Assembly (NCBI GenBank): GCA_964347835.1
Contig: CAYFZR010000067.1
Coordinates: 1 to 26,340, forward strand
From: CAYFZR01 sp964347835 [NCBI: uncultured archaeon]
GTDB lineage: Archaea > CAYFZR01
Direction: 5' to 3'
DNA length: 26,340 bases
Both the position numbers and the translations under genes were made by a program. Numbering within the stretch: the first letter of the stretch is position 1; every line of letters starts with the position of its first letter. The notes beneath the pieces are model-generated. The model was not told the origin of the DNA. It made no database searches and saw only the letters and a program-made list of their open reading frames with translations. This document shows, in pieces, positions 17,027-24,749 of the stretch.

Positions 17027-18502
17027 TTGTTCAATAAGATATTGATTGCGAACCGAGGAGAAATTGCGATAAGAATAATAAGTACTTGTAAGGAACTAGA
17101 CATAGAACCTGTTTTAGTATATTCAAAACCTGATGAAAAAACATTACCTGTTAGATTAGTAAGGGAAGCATATTGCATCGGAGACGCTCCCGTAAAGAGT
17201 TATCTGAATGGCGAAAAGATAATTGATACTGCATTAAAATGTGGGGCAGAGGCAATTCATCCCGGTTATGGATTTTTGGCAGAAAATTATGAGTTTGCAA
17301 AAGATTGCGAAAAAACAGGGATAGTACTAATAGGCCCTTCTAGCGAAGTACTCAAGAAGATGGGAGACAAGATATGCGCAAGAAGGATAATGGCTAAGGC
17401 AGGCGTCCCCCTTGTTCCAGGCACGAAGAAACCAATAGAAGAGGAAGAGGATCCTTTGGACATAGTAGAAAGTTTAGGCTATCCTGTTGTAGTTAAATGT
17501 GTTGGTTGCGGTGGAGGAAGAGGTATCAGGATAGCAAAGAATGAAGACGAATTAAAGGGAGCCGTAGCATCTGCGAGAAGCGAAGGAGCCTCCTCATTTG
17601 GCATATCCGAGGTTTACATTGAGAAATACATTGAAGAACCAAAACACATAGAATTCCAAATTGTAGCGGATAAATACGGTAATGTAATCCACCTAGGAGA
17701 AAGAGATTGCTCAATTCAAAGGAGATATCAAAAGTTAATCGAAGAGTCCCCATCTCCAGCCATAAACGATGAATTAAGAGAGACCTTGGGAAAACTAGCA
17801 GTTAAAGGTGCAAAAGCAGCGAATTATACGAACTTGGGAACAGTAGAGTTCTTAATGGATAGAGATAACAATTTTTACTTCTTAGAGGTTAATACACGTA
17901 TCCAGGTAGAACATCCTGTAACTGAAATGGTTACTGGAATTGATTTGATTAAGGAACAAATCAGGATGGCTGCGGGAGAGCATATCGAGTGTGTCCAAGA
18001 GGACATCAGGATACGAGGACACTCTATTCAGTGTAGGATATATGCAGAAGATCCGCTCAATAACTTTACACCCACACCGGGAACGGTAGAGAAGTACATA
18101 GTTCCCAGGGGCTTTGGTGTTAGACTTGATAGTTCGGTATTTGAGGGATACACAATTTCTCCTTACTTCGATCCGATGATATCTAAGTTGATCGTCTGGG
18201 GAAGATTTAGGATAGAAGCAATAAAAAGAATGAGAAGGGCGCTGGGCGACTATATAATTACTGGCGAGAGAATAAAGACGACAATACCCTTTAACAAACT
18301 AGTGATGGAAGATGAATGTTATATAGAGGGTAAGTACTCTACTTCTTTTTATCAAAAAAGGATATTACCAAAACTTCAGGATAAGATAAGAGAAGATAAA
18401 ATAAATGATCGCGAGAGTATTGCTGCTATTATTGCAGCAATAGCAGCGTACATGAAAAAAGAACCAGAAGAGATAATAATAGAATCCATCCAACCAGAGT
18501 GA
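17027..18502 (+). CDS. accC: Biotin carboxylase subunit of propionyl-CoA/acyl-CoA carboxylase
   Basis: ATP-dependent carboxylation of biotin on the carrier protein. The 491-residue protein starts MFNKILIANRGEIAIRI. The ATP-grasp region has KCVGCGGGRGIRI (157-169), HIEFQIVADKYGNVIHLGERDCSIQRR split across the middle domain, and EVNTRIQVEHPVTEM near the active site; a biotin-carboxylase C-terminal domain follows. The start must be TTG 17027: the codons just upstream are TTT, AAA and then TGA, and GGTGA lies six bases before. The glycine-rich loop has Cys161 where most homologues have Gly. The carrier domain is not fused. Pyruvate carboxylase subunit A is similar in sequence, but the pccB and carrier neighbours fix the role as acyl-CoA carboxylase. 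Confidence 0.93.
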   Translation: MFNKILIANRGEIAIRIISTCKELDIEPVLVYSKPDEKTLPVRLVREAYCIGDAPVKSYLNGEKIIDTALKCGAEAIHPGYGFLAENYEFAKDCEKTGIVLIGPSSEVLKKMGDKICARRIMAKAGVPLVPGTKKPIEEEEDPLDIVESLGYPVVVKCVGCGGGRGIRIAKNEDELKGAVASARSEGASSFGISEVYIEKYIEEPKHIEFQIVADKYGNVIHLGERDCSIQRRYQKLIEESPSPAINDELRETLGKLAVKGAKAANYTNLGTVEFLMDRDNNFYFLEVNTRIQVEHPVTEMVTGIDLIKEQIRMAAGEHIECVQEDIRIRGHSIQCRIYAEDPLNNFTPTPGTVEKYIVPRGFGVRLDSSVFEGYTISPYFDPMISKLIVWGRFRIEAIKRMRRALGDYIITGERIKTTIPFNKLVMEDECYIEGKYSTSFYQKRILPKLQDKIREDKINDRESIAAIIAAIAAYMKKEPEEIIIESIQPE

Positions 18503-18506
18503 TAGA

Positions 18507-18752
18507 ATGAAAAGATTTAAAATAGAGATAGAGGGAAAATCGTACGTAGTCGAAGTGGAAGAGATAATCGAAGAAGAGTTACCCCCCATTCCATTGATAT
18601 CAAGGTGGAAGATAAGGGGGAGAGAACAAAATATGATTCCTCCGCTAAGAAGCACAACGAAATGGAGTGATAAAAGATTCTTCTGGCGTTTAAAGGGTAG
18701 ACAAGAGTTGATGGTTCCAAAAACTTACAAAGGAAGGGGAATAAAGGGATAG
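18507..18752 (+). CDS. 81-residue protein with a biotin-carrier-like N-terminus
   Basis: This small gene lies four bases after accC and two bases before the biotin carrier gene, with a full open frame of 81 codons. Its first 20 residues ([20 protein letters not shown]) match the first 20 of the carrier ([20 protein letters not shown]) at 11 positions, nearly all others conservative. After about residue 25 the similarity stops: there is no Pro-rich linker and no AMKM biotin site, but instead a basic, Trp/Arg/Lys-rich tail. A second frame (+2) through the middle encodes a hydrophilic stretch that ends at a TGA, so a frameshifted carrier copy is conceivable. It may be a degenerate duplicate or a small assembly subunit of the carboxylase. 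I do not recognise the family of the tail. Confidence 0.6.
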   Translation: MKRFKIEIEGKSYVVEVEEIIEEELPPIPLISRWKIRGREQNMIPPLRSTTKWSDKRFFWRLKGRQELMVPKTYKGRGIKG

Positions 18753-18754
18753 AT

Positions 18755-19165
18755 ATGAGAAAATTTAAAATAAAGATCAATGGAGATGAATTTGTCGTAA
18801 AGGTTGAAGAACTTCCAAAAACTCCTCGAATGGAGACTGAACCTTTAGTTGAAGAGGTTAAGCCCATCGAGAGGCTAGAGGAAACACCGGAAACTCCGAT
18901 AACTCCAGAACCTCCCTCTGTTCCTGTCGCTGAGAAACCACCCAGCGCCGTTGGCGGAGCGGTAACTGCGCCCATTCAAGGAACCGTGGTTTGTGTTAAT
19001 GTAAAGTGCGGAGACAACGTAAACACCGGCGATGTTGTTGTAGTAATAGACGCCATGAAAATGGAAAACGACATTTCCTGTTTAATGGCAGGTACAGTAA
19101 AGGAGGTATGCGTAGAGGAAGGCCAAACAGTCAATATTGGGGATACTTTAGTTATTATAACTTAG
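18755..19165 (+). CDS. Biotin carboxyl carrier protein
   Basis: Carries biotin between biotin carboxylase and the carboxyltransferase. The 136-residue protein has an N-terminal beta-rich segment (1-20), a Glu/Pro/Thr-rich flexible linker (about 21-65) and a C-terminal biotinyl domain with AMKMEND. The biotinylated residue is Lys102. The domain resembles the gamma-type carriers of decarboxylase and propionyl-CoA carboxylase systems. Last gene of the operon, ATG 18755; an oligo-T stretch begins right after the stop. No biotin ligase gene is in the window. Confidence 0.94.
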   Translation: MRKFKIKINGDEFVVKVEELPKTPRMETEPLVEEVKPIERLEETPETPITPEPPSVPVAEKPPSAVGGAVTAPIQGTVVCVNVKCGDNVNTGDVVVVIDAMKMENDISCLMAGTVKEVCVEEGQTVNIGDTLVIIT

Positions 19166-19166
19166 A

Positions 19167-19184
19167 TTTTAGTTTTTTGTTTTT
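19167..19184 (+). terminator. Oligo-T terminator after the carboxylase operon
   Basis: TTTTAGTTTTTTGTTTTT begins two bases after the carrier stop codon. Runs of T are the usual archaeal termination signal, and no hairpin is needed. It fits the end of the sucC-carrier operon. Confidence 0.6.
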
Positions 19185-19308
19185 AGTTAAATCCATTCTC
19201 ACCATAAACAAATCCAAAAACATAGTTTCTACCTCTTTCTTATTATTTATAGCATATCTACTCAAAAAAAATTAAGTATATAGCTCACAAACATAAACCG
19301 ATAATAGC

Positions 19309-19341
19309 ATTTATAAAAAGTCCAGACCTAAATTTTATATA
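19309..19341 (+). promoter_or_regulatory. Promoter of the IorAB-like operon
   Basis: Two TATA-like elements, ATTTATAAAAAG (19309-19320) and TTTTATATA (19333-19341), precede the operon. The second would start transcription near 19365, leaving a leader of about 32 bases with GGTG a few bases before the ATG. The rest of this 231-base gap is AT-rich and shows no gene. Confidence 0.5.
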
Positions 19342-19396
19342 CTCACTTTTAGATGTTCGATTTGTAATAATACATAATAATACAAAAGGTGTTTAA

Positions 19397-20680
19397 ATGG
19401 TAGAAACGTTGAGAATCGATCTAGGAAGAATGGGAATCACTGGTAACCAGGCAATTGCAAGAGGAGCCATTGAAGCAGGGGTTCGAATTACATGCGCATA
19501 CCCCGGGGCGCCTATTTCAGATCTGCAGAATACCTTTGAATCTCTAGCGAAAAAACCAGGATTTCCGAGGAATAATCCATTCACACAGAAACTTGGCGAG
19601 GCTCTGGATGAAGCTGACTATGAGCTTGTTGCCAAGTGGGGCGAGATGACCAACGAGCCCAATGCACTATCTTTTGCCTTAGGCAATATAATTTGCAAGG
19701 GGGATAAAAAGCCCCGTGAATACATAACTCCCGAGGAATACGATACTATCTATGGAGATACAATTTTTGCAAAGAAAAATCTCTTGACGAACGAGGAGAT
19801 TCCGGTTGGCTCGAGGGTTATGTGTTCAATTAAGCATCTTGGCGGCAACACAGCGGCTGATGTTGCAAGAACCCTGATGAACATCATCCCCTACCCGGGT
19901 GGCCTTTGCATAGCAAGCGGTGATGACCGTCAGGGCACTGCATCGCAGACAATGCAGGACAATAAGGTATTATTTGCCTGGCATTTTAGAATGCCAACCT
20001 TTGAAGTTCACAATCCAGCTAATGCTCATGTAACGGTGAGAAATGCTTACATTCTTTGCGAGGAACTGGGCGTGGCTTTTGCAGTTATTGAGAACTACAA
20101 TCAATCCTATCGAGAGGTTACTGCTGATGTAAATTTTGAGATAGATATAACAGCCAATAAGAGGAAGAAGGGATTCACTCCAGACCCATATAATCTTGTT
20201 ACGATCGGGCCTCAAATAAGACCCAAGGAAAAGAGACACTGGGAAAAAATAATTCCACTTATGAAAAAGAAGTTCTCCGAGAAATTCGAGTTCCTGAATA
20301 ACGAGGTTATTCGCTACTCCGAGAATCCAGCGAAGATGGTCATCGTTAATGGTCCCTTCAGAGAGGACTTCAACTACATAAGGAGCAATGAGGCGAAAGA
20401 AAGAGAATTCAAGGAGATTTATAAAAATCCAGTAGTGATTGCTAGCGACTTAGTATGGCCTTTACCCAGCGAGCTATACAAGCAGATCTTCGAGGAGAGC
20501 TCCATCGATGAAGTCTATGTCTTCGAAGAAGGTTATAGTAGATTGATGTACTTCGAAACTCTTGACTTCATAAATACCAATGAATTCAACGTTAGGGTTA
20601 GAAATAAGGGCATTCCATATGAGCCCAGAATGTATGAGAGATTCTCATACGCAGGCCATATAATGGCAGGCGCAAGCTAA
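19397..20680 (+). CDS. IorA-like 2-oxoacid oxidoreductase, pyrimidine-binding half
   Basis: This corresponds to the N-terminal part of indolepyruvate:ferredoxin oxidoreductase alpha subunit (IorA), an enzyme class that oxidatively decarboxylates 2-oxoacids to acyl-CoA with thiamine diphosphate. Matches to IorA-type motifs are GNQAIARGAIEAGVRIT (16-32, IorA has GNEAIARG), TNEPNAL with Glu87 as the probable catalytic glutamate, KHLGGNTAADV (IorA: KHVGLNVAAD), and GDDRQGTASQTMQDNK (IorA: DDPGxxSSQNEQDNR). Between the second and third motifs lies an extra segment of about 35 residues (101-136) that I do not see in IorA. Unlike IorA, the TPP domain is on a separate gene 14 bases downstream. The sequence is divergent and its substrate cannot be assigned. 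G+C looks higher than in the carboxylase operon. Confidence 0.8.
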   Translation: MVETLRIDLGRMGITGNQAIARGAIEAGVRITCAYPGAPISDLQNTFESLAKKPGFPRNNPFTQKLGEALDEADYELVAKWGEMTNEPNALSFALGNIICKGDKKPREYITPEEYDTIYGDTIFAKKNLLTNEEIPVGSRVMCSIKHLGGNTAADVARTLMNIIPYPGGLCIASGDDRQGTASQTMQDNKVLFAWHFRMPTFEVHNPANAHVTVRNAYILCEELGVAFAVIENYNQSYREVTADVNFEIDITANKRKKGFTPDPYNLVTIGPQIRPKEKRHWEKIIPLMKKKFSEKFEFLNNEVIRYSENPAKMVIVNGPFREDFNYIRSNEAKEREFKEIYKNPVVIASDLVWPLPSELYKQIFEESSIDEVYVFEEGYSRLMYFETLDFINTNEFNVRVRNKGIPYEPRMYERFSYAGHIMAGAS

Positions 20681-20694
20681 AGAGGTGAAAAAAT

Positions 20695-21618
20695 ATGGCA
20701 GCAGTTGTAATACCTGACCCTGAGGAGAGAACAATTAAAAGACCAGTTGCAAACTGCACTGGATGCGGCGCTACAAAGGTTTCTATGGCCTTGAAAGAAG
20801 GCCTGAGGAGATATAACAAAGAAAATAAGACCAAACTAAAACTAATCTACGTAGCTGATAGAGGTTGTGGCAATCTTCAAGGATGGCATGAATATGGCAT
20901 AGTCGATGCAATCTACTGCATGGGTATGGCTCCAATGACAGCACTGGGCGCCAGATATTCGTCCGGAGGACCGGAGAATGACTATATAGTTGTTTGTGCA
21001 AGCGGTGATGGTGCATACAACTTCAATATAAATGGAATGAAGATCGCAGCGCAAGACCCGCCGAGCATGTATATAATCTACGACAACTATGCAATTCGCA
21101 TGACCGGCGGACAAATTGGCTTGATAAATGAGTACGAAATAGAGGGCAAAGCCATAGGCTTCGATGTTTACTTCATCAATCCCTATCGATATGAGGAGAA
21201 CGCAGAGGTCTTCAAAAAACTCATCGGGGAATATCTGAAGAATAAGGCAATCATGGTAGTTGCAGATGGTACATGCTCTCGAGACCTGAGACGCCAAATC
21301 TTCGGGGAGGGGGTTAGGCTAGGTACATTTATCAAGAGAGAAGATTGCAAAGATTTAGTCTATCAAAAAGAAAGAGAAAAAATTGCCAGAGAGAATCCGG
21401 AGAAGCTAAAAGAAATGCCTCCATTTAAGTGCAGACTCTGCGGAATGCGTTTGCGTTGTCAAGCTCTGCTTGAGAATGACCCGAGTCGCTGCTTCAACTG
21501 CGGCGCATGCGCGTATTATGATTGCGAATCTCTAACATGTGCTGATCCAAACCTGGCAATGGTAACCGAGCATCCAAAGAAGTCCATCGAGGTTTTAAAG
21601 AGATATGCAGGGAGATGA
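20695..21618 (+). CDS. IorA/PorB-like TPP-binding subunit with 8-cysteine tail
   Basis: Thiamine-diphosphate-binding half of the 2-oxoacid oxidoreductase, 307 residues. The CTGCG at 21-25 resembles the N-terminal CPGCG of PorB/IorA C-domains. The TPP/Mg site is GDGAYNFNINGM (104-115) and YDN (129-131), followed by RMTGGQ (IorA: AMTGxQ). The C-terminus has eight cysteines: 246, 249, 255, 266, 269, 272, 277, 282. The last part (C-x2-C-x2-C-x4-C) matches the first iron-sulfur motif of IorA, but a complete second ferredoxin motif is absent. One or two iron-sulfur clusters are likely. The ATG has AGGTGA six bases upstream. Its 3' end meets the third gene of the operon. Confidence 0.82.
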   Translation: MAAVVIPDPEERTIKRPVANCTGCGATKVSMALKEGLRRYNKENKTKLKLIYVADRGCGNLQGWHEYGIVDAIYCMGMAPMTALGARYSSGGPENDYIVVCASGDGAYNFNINGMKIAAQDPPSMYIIYDNYAIRMTGGQIGLINEYEIEGKAIGFDVYFINPYRYEENAEVFKKLIGEYLKNKAIMVVADGTCSRDLRRQIFGEGVRLGTFIKREDCKDLVYQKEREKIARENPEKLKEMPPFKCRLCGMRLRCQALLENDPSRCFNCGACAYYDCESLTCADPNLAMVTEHPKKSIEVLKRYAGR

Positions 21619-21623
21619 TTGAG

Positions 21624-22304
21624 ATGAAGCGAGATCTGGTAATCACAAACCCCTCACTTGGAGGTTCTGGATATCTAACCCTTGCAGGAACAATTGCAGA
21701 TGCAGCAATTAAGGCGGGATATTATTCAGTGGTATATCACTGCAGAGGCTTAGCTCAAGCAGAAGGACCAATGTGTCTCGACATCTGGATAAGCGAGAAA
21801 GAGATCCACGGCGCGGTGGCACAGGAGGTCAACTACATGAATGCCTATGAAATGACCGAGATCTGGCGCATGTTTACAGAGGTGGGCGAGCAGCCAGAGA
21901 AGGCATATTCAAAAGACCTCACACTAATAAGCGATTACAGAGTTATTGAGCCAATCGCGGTGATGACAAGCATAAAAGGTCCCAGATACTACTCAAGAGA
22001 GGAGATGCTCGAGGTACTTAAAACCTATAAAATCGCGGGCATTACTCCTAGACTAATTCTATATGACTTTTCAAATTACAAGCAATATGCCTCGATCTTG
22101 AAAGGCCCATATTCATTTGGCGTAATCGTGGCCGATCTGGAGAAGCGCAACGACATCGTCAAGATTCCAAAGAAAGAAGCAGAAGCAGCAGTCTACGAAG
22201 GCGCACCACAAAAAGGCAAGCTACCTGAGCTAAACCTCGAAGTCTTCCAGAAGGGATACGAAGATCGAACCAAGGCAAAAGAAGACAAAGTACTGATGAT
22301 CTAA
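21624..22304 (+). CDS. IorB-like gamma subunit, divergent
   Basis: Resembles IorB/PorG, the gamma subunit of 2-oxoacid oxidoreductases. The N-terminal loop reads SLGGSG (11-16) where the family has GxGGQG. HCRGLAQAEGP, near residue 40, matches the IorB segment ExHGMAQRGG. Later parts (ITPRLILYDF, then a charged tail from about 175) are poorly conserved. I use ATG 21624 (226 residues) because GGGAG lies nine bases before it. The ATG at 21615, overlapping the stop of the previous gene, has the Shine-Dalgarno touching it. The tight junction indicates one three-subunit complex. Loss of the Gln in GGQG and overall divergence make the usual CoA-related role of this subunit uncertain. Confidence 0.72.
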   Translation: MKRDLVITNPSLGGSGYLTLAGTIADAAIKAGYYSVVYHCRGLAQAEGPMCLDIWISEKEIHGAVAQEVNYMNAYEMTEIWRMFTEVGEQPEKAYSKDLTLISDYRVIEPIAVMTSIKGPRYYSREEMLEVLKTYKIAGITPRLILYDFSNYKQYASILKGPYSFGVIVADLEKRNDIVKIPKKEAEAAVYEGAPQKGKLPELNLEVFQKGYEDRTKAKEDKVLMI

Positions 22305-22406
22305 AAAAGAAGAGAAAGATCTTAATTTCCCACAAATTTTCTATTTTCTGCTACCGTTAAGTTTTATAACGTAGTTATATTGGATAATCTAAAATTTTGG
22401 GGTCTC
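22305..22406. terminator. Convergent gap with T-rich tracts
   Basis: This 102-base gap separates the plus-strand IorB-like gene from the minus-strand larA. The plus strand has ATTTTCTATTTTCTG near 22335-22350, and the minus strand has AAAATTTTAGATTAT just past the larA stop. Both are plausible termination tracts. No gene is seen. Confidence 0.4.
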
Positions 22407-23654
22407 TTAAGTAGCTAAAGGGAGGGTCGATCCGCCGTAAGGCATTACAAGCACCTTGGCGTCTTCCCCGTATTTTTTCATTGCTTCTTCAAAAGCATCC
22501 TGAAGATTTTTTTTAGGAATGAAGAAAACCTTTTTTGCAAGATCTTCTGGCATCTCAGATACTAGGAAACAGTCCGCTTTTCTCATTACCAGAGCAATTG
22601 CCGCTGCCTTATGTCCTCCTAAAACGAAATTTTCTTCGATTTTTTTTATGAGATCTTCTGGATCTTTTGCTTCCATAACCCACTGTTCAAATACCTCTTC
22701 TCCAAGACCTTCAGAACACTCTGCCACCAGTATAATGGACCCCCCGTCTTTTACCGCATATTTTGCATTTTCTAATGCTTTTTGCGCCTGGTACAAATTA
22801 ATGTCCTTTGGAAAGCCTCCTGCACAAGTTATTACGATGTCGGCTGGTTTTTCTATTTTAACCTTATACATTTTGTCAACATACTCTGCACCAGTTTTAT
22901 AAGCATCCATTGGTTTTCCTGCGACAGCCTTTACTATTTCTTTTTTCTCGTTTAGTACGACGTTTACTACGAAATCGATTCCGAGCAACTCTCCGGCTTC
23001 GTCCATATCTTTTCTTACCGGACTATTCAGGTTTCCCGCGCGAGCCTCTGGCAGCAACATCATCTTATGGTTGTTCTGCACAGCCTCTCTGGAACTTACA
23101 CCCGGCATGATCGCTTTGGCTCCACCACTGTATCCAGCGAAGTAATGCAACTCAATATTTCCTGTGCAAATAACTACATCTGCTTCTGCAACAAGTTTAA
23201 AAACATCCATACTCGTTCCGTATGATGTCGTGCCCATGTTCACGCAGTCGTCGGGATCATGGTCGATGCAGAGATAATTGTTGTATATCTCTTCACCCAC
23301 CAGTTTCTTCTTTTCCTCTTCAGTATGGCTTCTGTGAATTCCCAGAGCAAATATTATGGATATATCCTCGTCTTGTATACCAAGAGAATGTAATTCATCT
23401 ATGAGGGGCGGGAGTATCTTTGAAGAAGGGCTTGGTCTAGTTATGTCACTCACAATGATTGCAACTTTGTTCCCAGGATTAACGATTTCTGAGAGTTCTT
23501 TGGAATTTATTGGATTCTTAATAGCATTTTGAATTTCTTTTCTTTCATTTACTACTTTAGGGAGCTCTTGGGGTCCAACAATACCGATTAGATTTTTTTC
23601 TGGAATATCGACTTCAATTTGGCTCTTTCCATATTTCAGCTGTACTTTAGTCAT
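22407..23654 (-). CDS. larA: LarA-family nickel-dependent lactate racemase
   Basis: Interconverts L- and D-lactate, or another 2-hydroxyacid in related clades, using the nickel pincer cofactor (NPN). The 415-residue protein keeps the residues known from Lactiplantibacillus plantarum LarA: His107 (GIHRSH), His170 (LHYFAGYSGG), Lys180 that anchors the cofactor (GGAK), His196 (NNHK), plus Asp70 and Arg73 (DITR). The spacings 170-180-196 equal those of the characterised enzyme (174-184-200). It is the last gene after glcD and glcF, 18 bases downstream, with GAGGT before its ATG. The genes making NPN (larB, larC, larE) are not in the window. Context suggests it presents the right lactate enantiomer to the dehydrogenase; the actual substrate is unproven. 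Confidence 0.88.
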   Translation of the reverse strand: MTKVQLKYGKSQIEVDIPEKNLIGIVGPQELPKVVNERKEIQNAIKNPINSKELSEIVNPGNKVAIIVSDITRPSPSSKILPPLIDELHSLGIQDEDISIIFALGIHRSHTEEEKKKLVGEEIYNNYLCIDHDPDDCVNMGTTSYGTSMDVFKLVAEADVVICTGNIELHYFAGYSGGAKAIMPGVSSREAVQNNHKMMLLPEARAGNLNSPVRKDMDEAGELLGIDFVVNVVLNEKKEIVKAVAGKPMDAYKTGAEYVDKMYKVKIEKPADIVITCAGGFPKDINLYQAQKALENAKYAVKDGGSIILVAECSEGLGEEVFEQWVMEAKDPEDLIKKIEENFVLGGHKAAAIALVMRKADCFLVSEMPEDLAKKVFFIPKKNLQDAFEEAMKKYGEDAKVLVMPYGGSTLPLAT

Positions 23655-23672
23655 CTTATTACCTCTAATTTG

Positions 23673-24749
23673 TTATTTTATAGATTTTGCAATGACTTCG
23701 GTGAGATCATAAACTTCCAAATCATTTTCCTGTACAGCCTCAAACATTAACTTGCAGAAAGGGCAAGTTGAGATTATTGATTTTGCATTTGTTTCTCTTG
23801 CCTCTTCAATCCTCTTCTTACCTATCTCGAAGGCTAATTCATCGAAAGCTGCTCGCACACCACCGCCTGATCCACAGCAAAAGGCGTTTTCTCTATTATT
23901 AGCCATTTCAACTAGTTCTAGGTTTTGAACTTTTCCCAATACATTTCTTGGCTCTTCATAGACTTTCATATGTCTACCAAGATGACAAGGGTCGTGGTAT
24001 GTGGCAATCATATTTTTCTCAAGTAATAGGTCGATTTCATCCAAATTATCATTTAAGAAAACAGATATATGTTGGATATCAAGATCATACCCGTATTTTT
24101 CACTGTAGTCAGTTTTAATGGTTCTGTAGCAACCAGGGCATGATGTTACTACTTTATCGCCTTTTTTATTTAGTCGTTCCACGAATAATTCTGCTTTTTC
24201 CTCAAAACCGCCCTCAAAACCAGTTCTAAATAGCGGGCTTCCGCAACAGTAATTTTCGTCGAAAACTACATAATTTAAACCCATTTTATCAAATATATCT
24301 ACTGATGATGAAATTAGTTCATTTACTCTATATTTAGCCGTACATCCAGGAAACAAAACATATTCTGCATTTTCTTTCTCTACAAGCCTCGGATCTAATT
24401 TTATCTTTTCTTCTTCTCCGTAGGGATTTCCATATTTTAGGACAGAATCTGCCATTTTTTCGTGGGGCAATTTTGTAATTCCTGCTTCAACGAGTTTTTT
24501 TCTGGCATTTTCTATGATCTCCACGATCTCTAGCCCTACATTACAAGTAGGTTCACATTTCGCGCAGGTTGTGCATAAATACAAATTTTCGAGACCTTTT
24601 TCTACCTTACCTTCTAAAGCGAGCCCAGACATTAACATCTTGCCCTTAGGACCACTTGACATCCAACCGATCTCTCTTAGAACTACGCATTGTGCGTTAC
24701 AATCTCCGCACAATGCACATTTTATAATTCTGTCTCTGTAGTCTATCAT
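23673..24749 (-). CDS. glcF: GlcF/LldE-like iron-sulfur subunit of 2-hydroxyacid dehydrogenase
   Basis: Electron-transfer partner of the FAD subunit encoded just upstream, 358 residues. The N-terminus has two [4Fe-4S] motifs: Cys11/14/17/21 and Cys59/62/65/69. Two CCG domains follow: Cys136, Cys168-169, Cys204/207 and Cys255, Cys291-292, Cys329/332. The same CCG architecture occurs in HdrD, GlpC and GlcF. The ATG overlaps the glcD stop by one base (TGATG), so translation is coupled. In archaea such subunits may pass electrons to menaquinone or to a Hdr-like disulfide; the sequence does not decide. No membrane segment is present. Confidence 0.87.
   Translation of the reverse strand: MIDYRDRIIKCALCGDCNAQCVVLREIGWMSSGPKGKMLMSGLALEGKVEKGLENLYLCTTCAKCEPTCNVGLEIVEIIENARKKLVEAGITKLPHEKMADSVLKYGNPYGEEEKIKLDPRLVEKENAEYVLFPGCTAKYRVNELISSSVDIFDKMGLNYVVFDENYCCGSPLFRTGFEGGFEEKAELFVERLNKKGDKVVTSCPGCYRTIKTDYSEKYGYDLDIQHISVFLNDNLDEIDLLLEKNMIATYHDPCHLGRHMKVYEEPRNVLGKVQNLELVEMANNRENAFCCGSGGGVRAAFDELAFEIGKKRIEEARETNAKSIISTCPFCKLMFEAVQENDLEVYDLTEVIAKSIK

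Noticed and set aside
16992-22360. ACCGTTAA-like octamer in three intergenic spots (reverse near 2169-2178, forward near 16992 and 22353)
   Set aside because: Three short matches in AT-rich gaps are not convincing; spacing to genes differs and one lies in a convergent terminator gap.
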